This document shows, one piece after another, positions 46,774 to 59,236 of a stretch of 64,000 bases of DNA. Origin of the DNA: Nipponacmea schrenckii (Eukaryota > Mollusca > Gastropoda > Lottiidae); NCBI GenBank assembly GCA_030562195.1, contig JAUJPP010000006.1, positions 372,001 to 436,000 on the forward strand. The letters are read 5' to 3'. The notes beneath the pieces were generated by a model that saw nothing but the letters and a program-made list of their open reading frames with translations, was not told the origin of the DNA and did not search any database. The position numbers and the translations under genes were made by a program. How positions within the stretch are numbered: position 1 is the first letter of the stretch; every line of letters begins with the position of its first letter.

Positions 46774-46854
46774 ACTAACTACAATTGAAGAGAGAGGACG
46801 TGTATTTGAGAGCTCTGGAGTTTAATCAACCGTGACACTCGATTTCTGTTGAAC

Positions 46855-47634
46855 ATGGCTGGGATCAATGATAGTGATTTGAATGGAAAGTTAAATAAAA
46901 TAATGGACTTAGTGACAAATTTAGATATCCGTACCAAACACATTGAGGATGCAGTAAATAAAATCGACGAAGTGCACTCGATAATATCAAACATATCAAC
47001 CAAAATTACGGATTTGGAAAGTGAACTGAGTATTGTTAAAACTAACAATGTTTATCACAAGCTGAAATCCAAACACTACATGAGTCGAACAGTGAAATTA
47101 TCAATAAACTTTCTCGCAACAGTGCTAAAATGGAAGTTATTGAAAAGCAGTCTGAAACAGATAATGACATTCATACATTGATAATGCAGAAAATAGCAGA
47201 TTTGGATAGCCAATTTATAGATATGCAATGCAGATCTATGAAACAGAACTTAATTTTCCATGGACTAAGTGAATCAGTTGACGAGGATACAGAAAGTTTG
47301 TTAAGGGATTTTATACAGAAGGAATTAGGACTTAAACATTCAATAGCTTTCGGCAATGTTCATCGATTTGGTAAAAACAAGCCTGGTAAGCAAAGACCCA
47401 TCGTTGCAAGATTCATACACCAAAGTCAAATTAGTGCGTGATAAGCTATTTGTAAATGGCAGCCCGTTTCATGGTGGCCCAATATTAACAGACACAAGTC
47501 ACTCCCAGATTACCCAACCACCAGCCCCAGTTAGTAGACCATGGGAAAACAATGGTAAACGACCAGCATCGAAAAGACCAGCCCTCTTTAGTTCCGATTC
47601 TGAAAGTGCATCACCAAGAATGATTTCAGCATAG
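46855..47634 (+). pseudogene. LINE ORF1 (RRM-type), frameshifted
   Basis: ATG at 46855. The first part is a coiled coil with heptad-like Leu/Ile spacing (IMDLVTNLDIRTKHIEDAV). After a frameshift near 47070-47140 comes QNLIFHGLSESVDEDTESLL then FGNVHRFGKNKPGKQRPIVARF, the RRM-like core of transposase_22-type LINE ORF1 proteins. A second frameshift near 47410 leads to KVKLVRDKLFVNGSPF, with a stop at 47634. It normally binds LINE RNA as a trimer. This copy cannot make it. Confidence 0.82.
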
Positions 47635-47649
47635 GAGTACGCAGAGAGC

Positions 47650-50600
47650 GTTAACCATATTCGAGTGCTATCCTGGAATGTAGCTAAGGGTCTTGTAAAA
47701 AAGCTAGAAAATATCGGGTTTGCTCAAAGTCTTTGTTCTTTTGATATCCTGTGCTTGTAGGAATGATTGCATAAGCATTGATGATTGTGTGAATTACTGT
47801 TACCCAAGAGATATTGGTACTGGTGGGGGCACTGTAATTGCTATTCGTAATAGATTAGCCGAAAAATGTAGCATTGAGACTGTGGTATATGATTGTATTA
47901 TAGTCATTAAGGTTAGTAATAACCAACAAAGCCCAGATCTGTATATTGTATCATGTTACTTCCCGCCCCAAAATAGTGTTTTTTATAAATCACACGATGA
48001 TTTCGATGCTTTTGCAGAACTTAGAGATGTACTTTTGGAATATTCAATAAACGACAATATTGTGATTATTGTTGGGGATTTAAACAGTAGAACTTCAAGT
48101 GATAAAGATTATATTGTGCATGATAAGCTAGATAAAGATATTGAATCTCAATTTTGATATATTAATAATTACATTAACGACAATTGTGAAAATTTAAGGC
48201 CAAGGTTAAATATGGATAAGATAGTAAATAACTATGGCAGACAACTACTATCATTTTGCATTATGACAGGTTTTCGGATTATTAATGGGAGAACTGATGG
48301 TGATATCTATGGTAATTTTACATTTAATAGCTCAAGGGGATCAAGTTTAATTGATTATTTGTTATTACGCAAGGAGCATTTTAAGTTTTTGAACACCTTT
48401 TGTTCTGGTATATTCACTGAATTTTCTGATCATTCTCCACTTATGATAGAATTGAATACAGACCCTTGTATCCATGGCAAAAATGTTACTGAATATAAGA
48501 ATAGTGATTATGTTATTACTCTATGGAATGTCAAAATGAATGATGATATTAGACCTATTATTGTCAAGTCGCTAAATGAGATAATGTCCGTAAGTAAACT
48601 CACTGAAAACACACAATCTGGTATCGATAATTCAGTTGATAACTTCTCAAGAACTTTAGACAATCTGATTTCGCCTTACTATTCTAAAAGTAGTCAAAGT
48701 TGTAAACCAAAGAAGCGTAAACGAACATGTGATAAGCCATGGTTCAATGAACTCTGCAAATCAAAATACTTTGAATACAAATCAGCTCTTACGACATTCA
48801 ATAATAATAGGTCTAATAAAAAATTAAATGATCGCCGGTTCGAATATAAAAAAATTAGAGATAAAGTTGAAGCACACTTATATCAAACACCAAGGCAATA
48901 TGATGGACCTCTTAAGAACCCAGAATCCTAAAAGATTTCATAAATTATTTAAAACTAAAAAGCAAGTAACAAGATGCCCAATTGATATTGAGGAATTGCA
49001 TAAACACTTTGCGAATTTAGCATCGCACAGTTCCGTTAGTAACGCAGAAATTAACAATTTCATAGAAACTTTTGACGTTAATAATTCGGAGAATATCAAT
49101 CCAGAATTAGATTATCCCATAACTCCAGATGAAATTCTCAGAGCTGTAAGAAAACTTAAATCGAATAAATCAAGTGGCATTGATAATATGAGTAATGAAA
49201 TTTTTATATATTTTGCTAATGAATTAATGCCTTGTCTAATCTACATGTTTAATAGTATTCTGGATTCAGGTTTTTATCCTACTGCATGGTGTATAGGAAA
49301 TGTAGTTCCTGTTTTTAAACATGGTAATGTTAAAAACCCCGACTGTTATAGGGGTATAACTATAGTAAGTTGTATGGGTAAACTATTCACATCTATCCTT
49401 AATAACAGACTCATATCGTATGATAATTTTTATAATATTATTCCCCCAACACAATTTGGATTCCGTAAAAACTTAAGTACTACTGATGCTATTTTTATTC
49501 TTCAAAGCTTGGTTAATAAAAGTCTAAAGTCTAAGAAACGCCTATACTGTTGTTTTGTGGATTACAGTAAATGTTTTTGATTTAATTAATAGAACATTTC
49601 TATGGAACAAACTCATCAATTTTGGTATTAATGGTAAAATCTTAAAAATAATTCGCCCCCTTTATTGTAAAGTTAAATGTTGTGTAAAATTAAATGGTAA
49701 TCTCTCTGAATTATTTTCATGTTCAACAGGCTTATTCCAAGGAGAAATTTTGTCACCATTATTATTTTCATTGTATGTAAGTGATGTTGAAAATCATTTG
49801 CTGTCTGAAAACTGTACGCCAATGTCCTTATTTCATTTTAACTTATTTTTACTTATGTATGCTGATGACAAGGCTTTATTTTCTGATTCACCAGAGCAAC
49901 TACAAGATATGCTCAATTCGTTAAATAGCTATACTAAAAAGTGGGATTTAACTGTCAACACTACAAAAACTAAAATTATCATATTTAGGAATGGTGGGAA
50001 AATATCATGTAGAAAGAAATGGTTTCTTAATGGCACAGAATTAGAAATTGTAAATTATTTTAATTATTTAGGAGTATTGCTAAATTACAATGGGAAATTT
50101 TCAGTAACACAGACGAATCTAGCATCTCAAGGTAGAAAAGCCCTATTCTCAATTTTAAAAACCTGTAAAGACAATTATTTTAATGTTAAATCATGTATTT
50201 CTGTGTTTGATACTTACGTAGGTAATATTTTAAATTATGGGTGTGAAATTTGGGGTTTCCACAAGGCGCCAGATATGGAAAAATTACATTTTTATTTTCT
50301 TAAAAATATTTTTAAAGTTAAAAAATCTACAAATCACGATATGGTTTTATATGAACTTGGAAGATATCCTCTTGAATTAATTAGAAAGATTAGAATTTTT
50401 AAATATTATATTAAGTTAATGTCTACTGATAATGAACTCTTGCAATGTTGTTTGTCAGATATGATTTTAAACAATGATATATGGATTTTAAACATAAAGA
50501 AATTACTTGAAGACATTGGTTTAGGGTATATTTGGAATAATGTAAATAAGTTATCTTTAAACGTTTTTAAACGACGAATTTTTGATGTTTTCCAACAATC

Positions 50601-51021
50601 TTGTTACAGTTCCATTTGTCAGTCTCCAAAATCTTTTTACTACCAGCATATTGTAGATTCTTTTAAACTGCAAACCTATCTATTAAAGCCTATTGTATCT
50701 AAATATATAAAAACTATTACACAACAACTTTTATCCTGCCATAAATTGTACATAGAAACTGGTCGATACTATAATATACAACGTGACGAACGAATTTGTA
50801 AATATTGTGTAAATAATCAGGTTGAAGATGAGTACCACCATGTTTTAATATGTCCCTTTTTTCATGATTTTAGAAATTTGTGTTTAAAACCTTATTATTT
50901 CAATAGACTCAGTGTATTTAAATTTATTCAGTTGCTTAACTCAGAAAGTGTAAAAGAATTGTCAAACTTAGGAAAGTTTTTATTTATGTGTGAAAATAGG
51001 AAAGTAGAGCTATCAAAATAA
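47650..51021 (+). pseudogene. LINE ORF2: AP endonuclease and reverse transcriptase, broken
   Basis: Endonuclease motifs in order: LSWNVAKGL (about 47670), FDILCL then TAG and GAA where Q-E is expected (about 47757), GDLNSRTSSDKDYI (about 48076), and FSDHSPLMIEL (about 48426). RT motifs: GIDNMSNEIF (about 49177), FGFRKNLSTTDAI (about 49456), VDYSKCFDLI (about 49557), LFQGEILSPLLFSLYV (about 49732), and catalytic YADD (49858). C-terminal CKYC ... HHVLICP (about 50799-50850). Lesions: stops near 47758 and 47763, a stop at 48155, and frameshifts near 48900 and at a T-run near 49575. The pieces 48212-48931, 48828-49580 and 49555-51021 stay open. Confidence 0.9.
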
Positions 51022-51168
51022 TAAATTATTTGTTACTTCTCTCTTCGGCAAAATAAATTTTATGTATATATGATGTTGATATTGTAGTATATGTATATTG
51101 TAATTATGTTTGTATATTTTTACCGATGAGTCAATGACTCAAGGTCAATAAAGAATTGAATTGAATTG

Positions 51169-52073
51169 AGTGGAGTTAATTGATTGGCAGGTAACAGAAC
51201 AAACAGTGGAGATAATTGATTGACAGGGAACATAACAAACAGTGAAGACAATTGGTTGACAGGGAACGAAATAAACAATGAAGTCAATTGATTGACAGGG
51301 AACAGAACAAACAGTGAAAAAGATTGATTGACAGGGAACGGAACAGAGACTAGAGATAATTGATTGGCAGAGAACAGAACAAGCAGTGAAGACAATTGAT
51401 TGACAGGTAACAGAACAAACAGTGGAGATAATTGCTTGACAGGTAACAGTATACATACCAGAGATAATTGGTTGGCAGGGAACAGAACAAGCAATGGAAA
51501 CAATTGATTGACAGGGAACAGAAAAAACAGTGCAGTTAATTGATTGACAAGGAACAGAACAAACAGTGGAGTCAATTGATTGACAGGGAACAGAACAAAC
51601 AGTGGAGACAATTGATTGACAGGGAACAGAACAAACCATGGAGATAAATGAGTGACAGGGAACAGAACAAACAGTGGAGACAATTGATTGGCTGGGAACA
51701 GAAATGAACAGAGGAGATAATTGATTGACAGGGAACAGAACAAACAGTGGAGACAATTGATTGACATGGAACAGAACAAACAATGGAGATAAATGAGTGA
51801 CAGGGAACAGAACAAACAGTGGAGACAATTGATTGGCTGGGAACAGAAAAAACAGTGGAGTTAATTGATTGACAGGGAACAGAACAAACAAAGGACATAA
51901 TTGATTGACAGGGAACAGAACACATACTAGAGATAATTGATTGGCAGGGAACAGAACAAACAGTGAAGTTAATTGATTGACAGGGAACAGAACAAACAGT
52001 GGAGACAATTGATTGACAGGGAACAGAACAAACAGTGGAGACAATTGATTGACAGGGAATAGAACAACCTGTG
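51169..52073 (+). repeat. 36-bp minisatellite, right part, about 25 copies
   Basis: Continues the array at 46270-46773. A block of several variant units (with GAGATAATTGCTTGACAGGT and ATACATACCAGAGATAATTG) appears in the same order at about 46376-46575 and 51267-51480. So the ancestral array already had a higher-order duplication. Confidence 0.96.
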
Positions 52074-52075
52074 GT

Positions 52076-53120
52076 CTACTACACAGTTAACCGTGGGTAA
52101 AGTAAGAAACGTGCCTTTATTACTTTTACCCCACGTTTTCAAGTCGTTTTGAGTATAGTTAATTATGGTATTATTTAACGGTTTAAACTTTGAGACAAAC
52201 ATTTTTGTTATACAATAAACATTTTCTTTAAAAATTGTCAATGGTGATCTTGAAACCATTATAAAAACAAATTCAAATAAATTAGACATCTTCGGTTTAT
52301 TGTAGCTGTACATCATTGTCGAAGTTGCTATAAAGTATACAAATCTGCTAAAACATGATGAGGTTGGTCGATCTGACTAACATTAGAACCGACCATAACC
52401 ATTGTGACTAGATAACAGGGTTAAACTAAAAAGCATGCCAAGAGATGAGTATTTCCGTACACTATTTGGTTTGGATGAATCTCACCCAGCACTTCAGATT
52501 AATAGCAGGAATATTGATGTGCTACTTGAAGGGTCAGATAGTTGGTTCATTTTAACCTCTCATAACACTTCAGTGATGAAATGTGACTTTAAATGTATCA
52601 TTACAATATAGGTAAGGTGGAAAAGGTCGAATCATGGTTGAATATGGTTTAGAAAGAGTAAGTACTGATTCTTGTACAATTTACAATTTACACCTACAAA
52701 CATTCTTACCTCTATAACCGGTAATGAAACCTCATTTTGTGCCACTCCCATCACCTAATTAGGTTGGATTTGGATCAAAGACATCATATTAAACTCAAAC
52801 TGAAAAAAGGGAAGTCAATCTGTTGCTTAAATTGCATTTTACAAGGTATATTTTGTTGTTCGGAGTCTCCAGAAATCACTTCGAGTGTTTCAGAAGATGT
52901 TTGAAAAAAGTCACCCCTTTGACTAAACATGAACCAATATAAATGTAAGCAATGAGCAAGATGATCTCCATATAACTGGCTGTCGGAGTTAAAATAAATT
53001 ATATACAATGCAAATAATAAAATAAAGCACAGTGGATAGAAAACAAAAATAACAAAAAGGCAAATTATAACAAAATAAAGTGGTAAATGACAACACGAGT
53101 GCTGATTTTAGTTCTGGTTA
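52076..53120. other. Spacer after the minisatellite, no gene supported
   Basis: AT-rich. A minus-strand ATG at 52971 begins a hydrophobic run (MEIILLIAYIYIGSCLVKG) but no good donor follows. I do not call it a gene. Confidence 0.35.
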
Positions 53121-53470
53121 TTGGCAATCATGTCACGATACAATACGTATCGCGATAAAAAGGTCACGATACGATATGTTTCGCGATAGGAGGTAATAGA
53201 TTTCTCCTAGGTTTCAATATTTTATAGGCAACAAAATGTTATTACTAGTTATTTAACTAGTTTTTAAAATGATGGATTTCAGTAAGGTCCGCGAAAGGAA
53301 TTTACGATGGTAGAAGCTACTAGTAAATTAAATATTACCCACTTTTTTATGGAATACCATGTATCGCCAAGTATATACACACGACCCTGCGATACGATAC
53401 GCGTATCTTGGCATGTCATATTGCGATACATCGATTCAACGATATATCGTGCCAGCACTAGTATAGATAT
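53120..53470 (-). repeat. Palindrome-rich dispersed repeat (CGATACGTATCG type)
   Basis: Contains TCACGATACAATACGTATCG, GCGATACGATACGCGTATC and CGATATATCGTGCCAGCACT. It shares the reversed phrase with 5180-5450. The GTGCTGGCACGATA-like right edge (as read on minus) suggests a hAT-type MITE, but TSDs are not clear. Confidence 0.5.
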
Positions 53471-55295
53471 TCCATTGTATCTGAGGGATTCACACTTTGA
53501 TTAAAATAGTTACTGACAATCAATCATAGATTGTGAGGATGATAGTAAATGGTCATGTTTAATAACAACCAACTTGTTAGTAAAGAGTTCGCGAGCCCTC
53601 TGCATAGTAAATATCTTGTCATCTAACGATTACTGTCAGTAGATCATTGATTGATAATAATAGCTCCTATACATAGTTTGTATATATCAATACCCGCTTC
53701 AGATACTATGGTCTCGGACACTTAACAACATCTAGAAGACTTTCCGAGTGCTCTCTATGTCCCGTCAGTTTAGCTATAATCTATTTCATTCCGAAGTGCT
53801 CAAATGATATTAATTTATTTATTTCTTTTAATCTAGTCCCAATAAAAAATCAGTCGTTTTGTGTCTTTTGCCTTAGATACCCTTGGCTTGATGAGTTTAC
53901 ACGATATAGGTTCAAAGTAATCTACTACTACTGGTACATAAACAGTGGTTCAAAGTAATTGGAAATGATGGTATGAGAAACACTGGTTTGATTCTAGTCA
54001 CAGAAAGAAGAAAATGAGTTACCTTTTTGGACAGTAGCTGGTTCACGAAATAAAGTGAGTCAATTAAAGTGTTATCTTTTATCTCTTCCCTGAGGAAATA
54101 ATTGTAGTTTCTATTACGTAAGAGATGTTGTTTTTGGAGAATATATTTTGATATAATTTTAATCTTTGAATTGAACTTTAATTTCAAATCCTTTATCATT
54201 ACTGACAAATACCAAATTATCCAACTATCAACAATTTTAACATGTATAAATATGAGTCCATGGTGTATACTTACACTAGTTTGTTGATCGTGTGAACATT
54301 CCCTTGTCTGTTGCAAATCCTTTTTAGCTATTGATTTGATCTTACCTTACATACCTACCTTAGTTACCCGAGTTGTTTGTCTTGCAAACATTCACAAAAT
54401 TCCGTTCGTGTATACCCTTATCATAGTTGCGGATCGTGATTTTACCTACCTTAATTTTAAGCCTTGTCCACCTATATTAAATGTTAACCTTGTATATTTC
54501 CCCTTAATTATGGAGCCATAGCTATTAATCTTGTTTACATACTCGTCGATCCTCTCTAGTCCACATACATACCCCCACAAACACCATATTCTTCTTCTTT
54601 CTTTCCTAAATTTATTTTGATTAAATCATCTATCTAAAGCCAACACAGTCTCCAACTGGCTATCTTTGTCTCTAGCTTGGTTTGTGCTTGTGGACGGACG
54701 GAATTCCTGTGTGATGACGACCCCTGTCTGGTGTGAACACCCTTTTTACTTTTGCACATTTTCTTTCATATTTTTATAAACATAATTAATCTTGGTATCT
54801 TTAACACTATTTATTCTGAATATAACATATATATCAATATGCTCATTTATTCATTTTTTCATCTATTCACTTAAGTTTCGATAAATTGTATTTGGTGACG
54901 GATTAACATAAGCCCCGGTTTGTTTCCGAAACCTTATTTATGCTATGTAAATAATTATATGTATAGAAGAAATAAAATATTGTTTAAATCAACATAACCA
55001 ACGAAACACGACATGAATTGTTTTTTTTTTGTTTTTTTGTTTTTGTACCACCAATATATACCAACAACAGTCTCTTTATTAAACACCGATTAAACGTATA
55101 GTGTTACAATGTTGACTGCCGATATTGTCAAGAACGAATATTATCTAATCTCGATTTGGGGTACAATTTGAAGGACGAGTATACATCAATGATATGATAT
55201 AGTTATAATCAGATGTAAAATGTCTAGTGGTTCTGTATACATTGAAGTAGCAAATGAATGATACGGCCTTGTACCAGTAATAGCTAGTTTGAAAA
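53471..55295. other. Intergenic, nothing convincing
   Basis: AT-rich. The minus-strand frame 54316-53912 (134 codons) has no recognisable motif or splice context, and I treat it as chance. Confidence 0.35.
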
Positions 55296-55299
55296 TGAC

Positions 55300-55800
55300 A
55301 ATTTGTTATTCGACCACACAAATGGTTTCTTGATGGATTTTGACGAAACTTGGTTTGAGTCTTTGTAATCACTTAAGGATGAACCCTATTAAAATAGAAT
55401 CAATGGAAAAATATTTTCTATGAGTTAATGCCCTTGTTATTGAATTCTATTTAGACATGATAGAGAGCCAGTTTCTGGATCGATTTTGATGAGCTTGGTG
55501 TGAGTGTTTGTTATAACCCAAGGATTGGTAATCAAACTAATCGAAAATTATTTACTATGAGTTATTGCCCTTGTTCTTGAATTCTTTGTGGAGACGATAG
55601 AGAGCTGGTTTCTTGATTCTTTTTGATGAAATTTGGTCTGAATGTTTGTAATCACTCAAGGATAAACAATCAAAATTATTTTTTAGTAGTTATTGCCCTT
55701 GTTCTTGAAAACGTGTTTCATTTATTGTGGATTTGATGAAACGTGTTGTGAGAGTTTTTAATATCCCAAGGGTGAACCCAATTGAAAACCAGACCGACCA
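55300..55800 (+). mobile_element. Element family 2, forward copy
   Basis: About three repeats of about 165 bp with GGTTTCTTGATGGATTTTGA, GAAACTTGGTTTGAGTCTTT, and CTATGAGTTATTGCCCTTGT, then TCTTGAATTC. Same family as 41690-42400, in the opposite orientation. No coding capacity. Confidence 0.7.
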
Positions 55801-56690
55801 GCTTCTCCTATATTATGAGGCCTCTTTTATAAGATTTACTGTCTGTAGGAGATGTTGAGTCTGTAGTTGTATCTGTAGTCTCTTTAACCCATTTATTAAT
55901 TTTGTGGTGGTGGTTATCTGATGATCTGATTGATATGATCTAATCCACTCGACTGTTGTTGGTAACTAAATATTAGAGGTGTAGCCTGCTGCCCAATCCA
56001 GTGTAATCAAATATTGTTTATATAAAAAACTAATCATTAATTATATCATATATCTTGTAATCAGTATTTACCATCCTGTTACGGGTCATAGTGAGTCCTT
56101 GGAACAAGATTCGTCATATATGGGGGTTTATTTTGGTCACAAGATTTCAATAAATTAACAACCATATAAAACCAACAGGTTTATTTTTTATACAATAGCA
56201 CATCCATAAAATACTGTAGGATATTGCTCAAACTGAACGTTGTAAATAAAAGTAAAGTAAATGAATGCAAGAATAAAACTTCACAATTAAAGTCGGTAAA
56301 TTTTATGTTACCACAGTTACAGGTTAGAGATACGGAATTATTTCAGCGTAAAGGCGGTTATGTAGACCTTTTTTATTTACTTAAATATATTTCTTATTCC
56401 TGTATTGGAGAACTAAAAATATAGTGAAGCACATTTTATAAAGATATACGAACCATGTAATAAAGGTATCATCAAATAACGATAAATAGTGATATATAAT
56501 ATAAACATCAATAAACCTGTTAAAAAAATATATATTTAATAATAAAAAAAACAACACTATAAAAATAATTATATAAAATATCTGTGTTGATAAGTCTCAT
56601 TATGAACATTATAATATATAGTTGGAATCCTATTACTTCAAATTAAAATAGGTATTTACAATATATTTACAATATAGAATATGGAATATA
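55801..56690. other. Intergenic, nothing convincing
   Basis: AT-rich, no gene or clear repeat recognised. Confidence 0.35.
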
Positions 56691-57162
56691 GTTGGAAATA
56701 ATAGATTGATATACTCTGGTCGCATTCTGGACATTGAAAACTATTATTGCAATCGATCTACTGGCTAATTGGAAATAATAGTTTGATATACTCTGGTCTC
56801 ATTCTGAACACTGAAAACTATCATTGTACCAAGCAATCTACTGGCTAATTGGAAATAATAGTTTGATATAATCTGGTCTCATTCTGAACACTGAAAACTA
56901 TCATTGTACCAAGCAATCTACTGGCTAATTGGAAATAATAGTTTGATATAATCTGGTCTCATTCTAAACACTGAAAACTATCATTGTACCAAGCAATCTA
57001 CTGTCTAATTGGAAATAATAGTTTGATATACTCTGGTCTCATTCTGAACACTGAAAACTATCATTGTACCAATCAATCTACTGTCTAATTGGACATAATA
57101 GTTTGATATACTCTGGTCTCATTCTGAACACTGAAAACTATCATTGTACCAATCAATCTAAT
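56691..57162 (+). repeat. 80-bp tandem repeat, about 6 copies
   Basis: Unit contains CTGGCTAATTGGAAATAATA, GTTTGATATACTCTGGTCTC, ATTCTGAACACTGAAAACTA, then TCATTGTACCAAGCAATCTA. Units from 56761 to 57160 are exactly 80 bp with no indels. The first (56691-56760) is shorter and more diverged. Confidence 0.97.
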
Positions 57163-57960
57163 GGTTTGTAAGACATTATTGTATACTCAAGTCTCATTCT
57201 ACTCAAAAAATAAACTATCAAAATATAATTTTACCTGATTGGAATGTGACTTATTCATGGTATCTTCTGTAACCGTCATAAGGCCCCTAAGGAAGTATCT
57301 ATATTTTATATGCTGTGTTACTGTCATTTAAGATTTATTAGACTCTTGCTTATGTAATAAATTAGTCGTCTATGGCTACTATATAATATCTGCTAACGTC
57401 TTAGGCTGATAACGAAGACAAGGTAACAATATTATTGTGGTTGCAATAGAATAAGTTTGGTGTCAAGGTCATATATTTTACCTTGAGTACCTTGACTTAT
57501 TTTTTATCACGTATTTTTTTATCTTTATTACCTTAACATATTACAGACATGTCTAATAAATCTTAAATGATTTTATCTTTTCTTAAACTTATATGACATT
57601 GCACCATAAGTGGCCATTGCATTGTTTCATAAACCATATTGACTATTACTCTACAGGGAAGTGGAAAGACCTGAAACCTAGTACATGTATTCGATTCTTC
57701 GGCTAAAGCAGATGGTTTATGATTAAATGATGCCCTGGAAAAAGTTTTTCTGAATGATTTATAGATGGTTATAGATCCTGTGTTTTCGTAAGATGGTTCT
57801 TAATTAATGGTCAGATAGGATGCCATTTAGTTGCAGCGAGGTCTTTTGTAGCTTCGTTAAAACGAAAATGAGTTCCTTGTTTGGAATTTATGGGTTTTTT
57901 TACCTTTGTCAAGATTAGTTGATTCTTTTTAATCATATGTAGGAGTTTGTGTTACTGAAA
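57163..57960. other. Intergenic, possible decayed coding sequence at its end
   Basis: AT-rich. A fragment reading LNDALEKVFLNDL (about 57724-57762) precedes the open fragments starting at 57962. Nothing else recognised. Confidence 0.3.
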
Positions 57961-57961
57961 T

Positions 57962-58549
57962 CCAGGACGAAAATATCTGTTGTTAGTAGAAGAAGAGTGG
58001 CCAAGACTTGAAGTCATAAAACCAGGTAATGATTTAGAGCGTAAACCTTTCAAGATAGTGGCTGTTCAAATAGAAGGTGTTATAAATTCATTTGCTGATA
58101 GAAGTTTAAATTAGAATAAAATTTACCACTAGTATTTTGCTCTAGATTTATGTCTAATTATATTTTTTTTAATTTCCTGCCAATAAAAAAGTTGGAAAAC
58201 TTACTCCTGAAGAAATGTATCGAAAATTTCAGTACGGATTTGTTGCCAATGGCAATTCTCTTGTTGAAATTCGACAATTCGAAAACTTAAAGATCCAATT
58301 GATTATTAAGAGCCAAAGAAATAACTTGATAATCTACCTAATGATATGATGTTAGAATCCATATAATTTTTCTGTTTAATTTGTAAAGACGCTAACAACT
58401 AACAGATTGTTGACAAATTACCGTGTAAATTTTAATACACCTTATTTAGTAACACATCATTTGTTATGTTTGGTTCTTTAAAAGTTAAAAACAGTATTGA
58501 CGAAGCCTTTGTACGTATTTTTGAGTGTTTAAGCTATAAACAATGTTGA
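57962..58549 (+). pseudogene. Decayed coding fragments of unknown origin
   Basis: Three open pieces in changing frames: 57962-58114 (KYLLLVEEEWPRLEVIKPG ... KPFKIVAVQIEGVINSFADR), 58191-58349 (VGKLTPEEMYRKFQYGFVAN ... NSLVEIRQFENLKIQLI), and 58466-58549 (MFGSLKVKNSIDEAFVRIFE). Composition is protein-like and unlike the AT-rich chance frames nearby, but stops and frameshifts separate the pieces. A dead transposon gene or host pseudogene is most likely. I do not recognise the family. Confidence 0.4.
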
Positions 58550-59236
58550 ATTAGTGTTAAGAGAATCTACTGATCACTACAAAAAACATTTAAAAGGTTT
58601 AAGAGCTTTATAAAAATAACTTTAGTTCAAGACGTTTATCAAAAGTCTTGTAAAAAAAGATTTTAAAAAGGGTAGAACTTTTTCTACTATTTATATCAAT
58701 CCCTGATTTTTCTACGCTAGTGGGAGTGTTTTGGTCAGTCAATTGATAATCATTTTTGATGTTCATTACGTATTTGTCATTACGTTTTGTGTATAACATA
58801 TATATATTGGGTACGGAATGTTCATTGCTCAAGTTTAATTAGCAGAAGGTGCTTAACGACGCCAAGTATTTTGACGAATATCACACATGTTTTGAGGTAT
58901 TTATATCCAATAAAATAAAGCAAATTATTTGCAAATTATATTCTCAAACTCAGTTTATGATATTCTTTCAGATAAAAATCATTTCACAACCAGGAAAGTT
59001 AAACTATTAGTAATAGTGTGTATATATTAACCGGACCACCCCCGTCCCACTTCTTGATATATATAAAGCTTAGCCAACTCGATATCTCCTTCAGAGATAA
59101 ACAAACAATATATATAAATTTAAGAAAAATTGTCAATAAGTATACTAGCTTGTTCATGGTTATAAATAAAACCACCGTGTACAAAATAGTTAAAATCCAT
59201 ATTTAGGATTATTGGATAAAATTAGAAAAAAAATAT
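58550..59236. other. Intergenic, nothing convincing
   Basis: AT-rich spacer before the 92-bp tandem repeat. Confidence 0.35.

Larger units (their letters stand above)
46774..51168 (+). mobile_element. Near-full-length APE-type non-LTR retrotransposon (LINE), dead
   Basis: 4395 bp, inserted in the 36-bp minisatellite and flanked by AGTGGA at 46768-46773 and 51169-51174 (the target-site duplication; the last bases may overlap the tail). It has a short 5' UTR, a broken ORF1 (46855 to 47634), a broken ORF2 with endonuclease and RT (about 47650-51021), a 3' UTR, and a tail of AATAAAGAATTGAATTGAATTG. A short repeat tail instead of poly(A), with a C-terminal CCHC-like motif, is reminiscent of the CR1/L2 group. 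The clade is not proven. Confidence 0.93.

Noticed and set aside
46262..52316. Overlapping minus-strand ORFs with 12-residue Leu/Phe/Cys-rich repeats
   Set aside because: Translation of the 36-bp minisatellite. All three antisense frames are open, which is typical of a repeat and not of a gene.
52880..52971. Possible signal-peptide exon on minus (MEIILLIAYIYIGSC...)
   Set aside because: No consensus donor in a useful phase follows, and no downstream exon needs it.
53912..54316. 134-codon minus-strand frame
   Set aside because: No domain, poor composition, no splice or promoter context.
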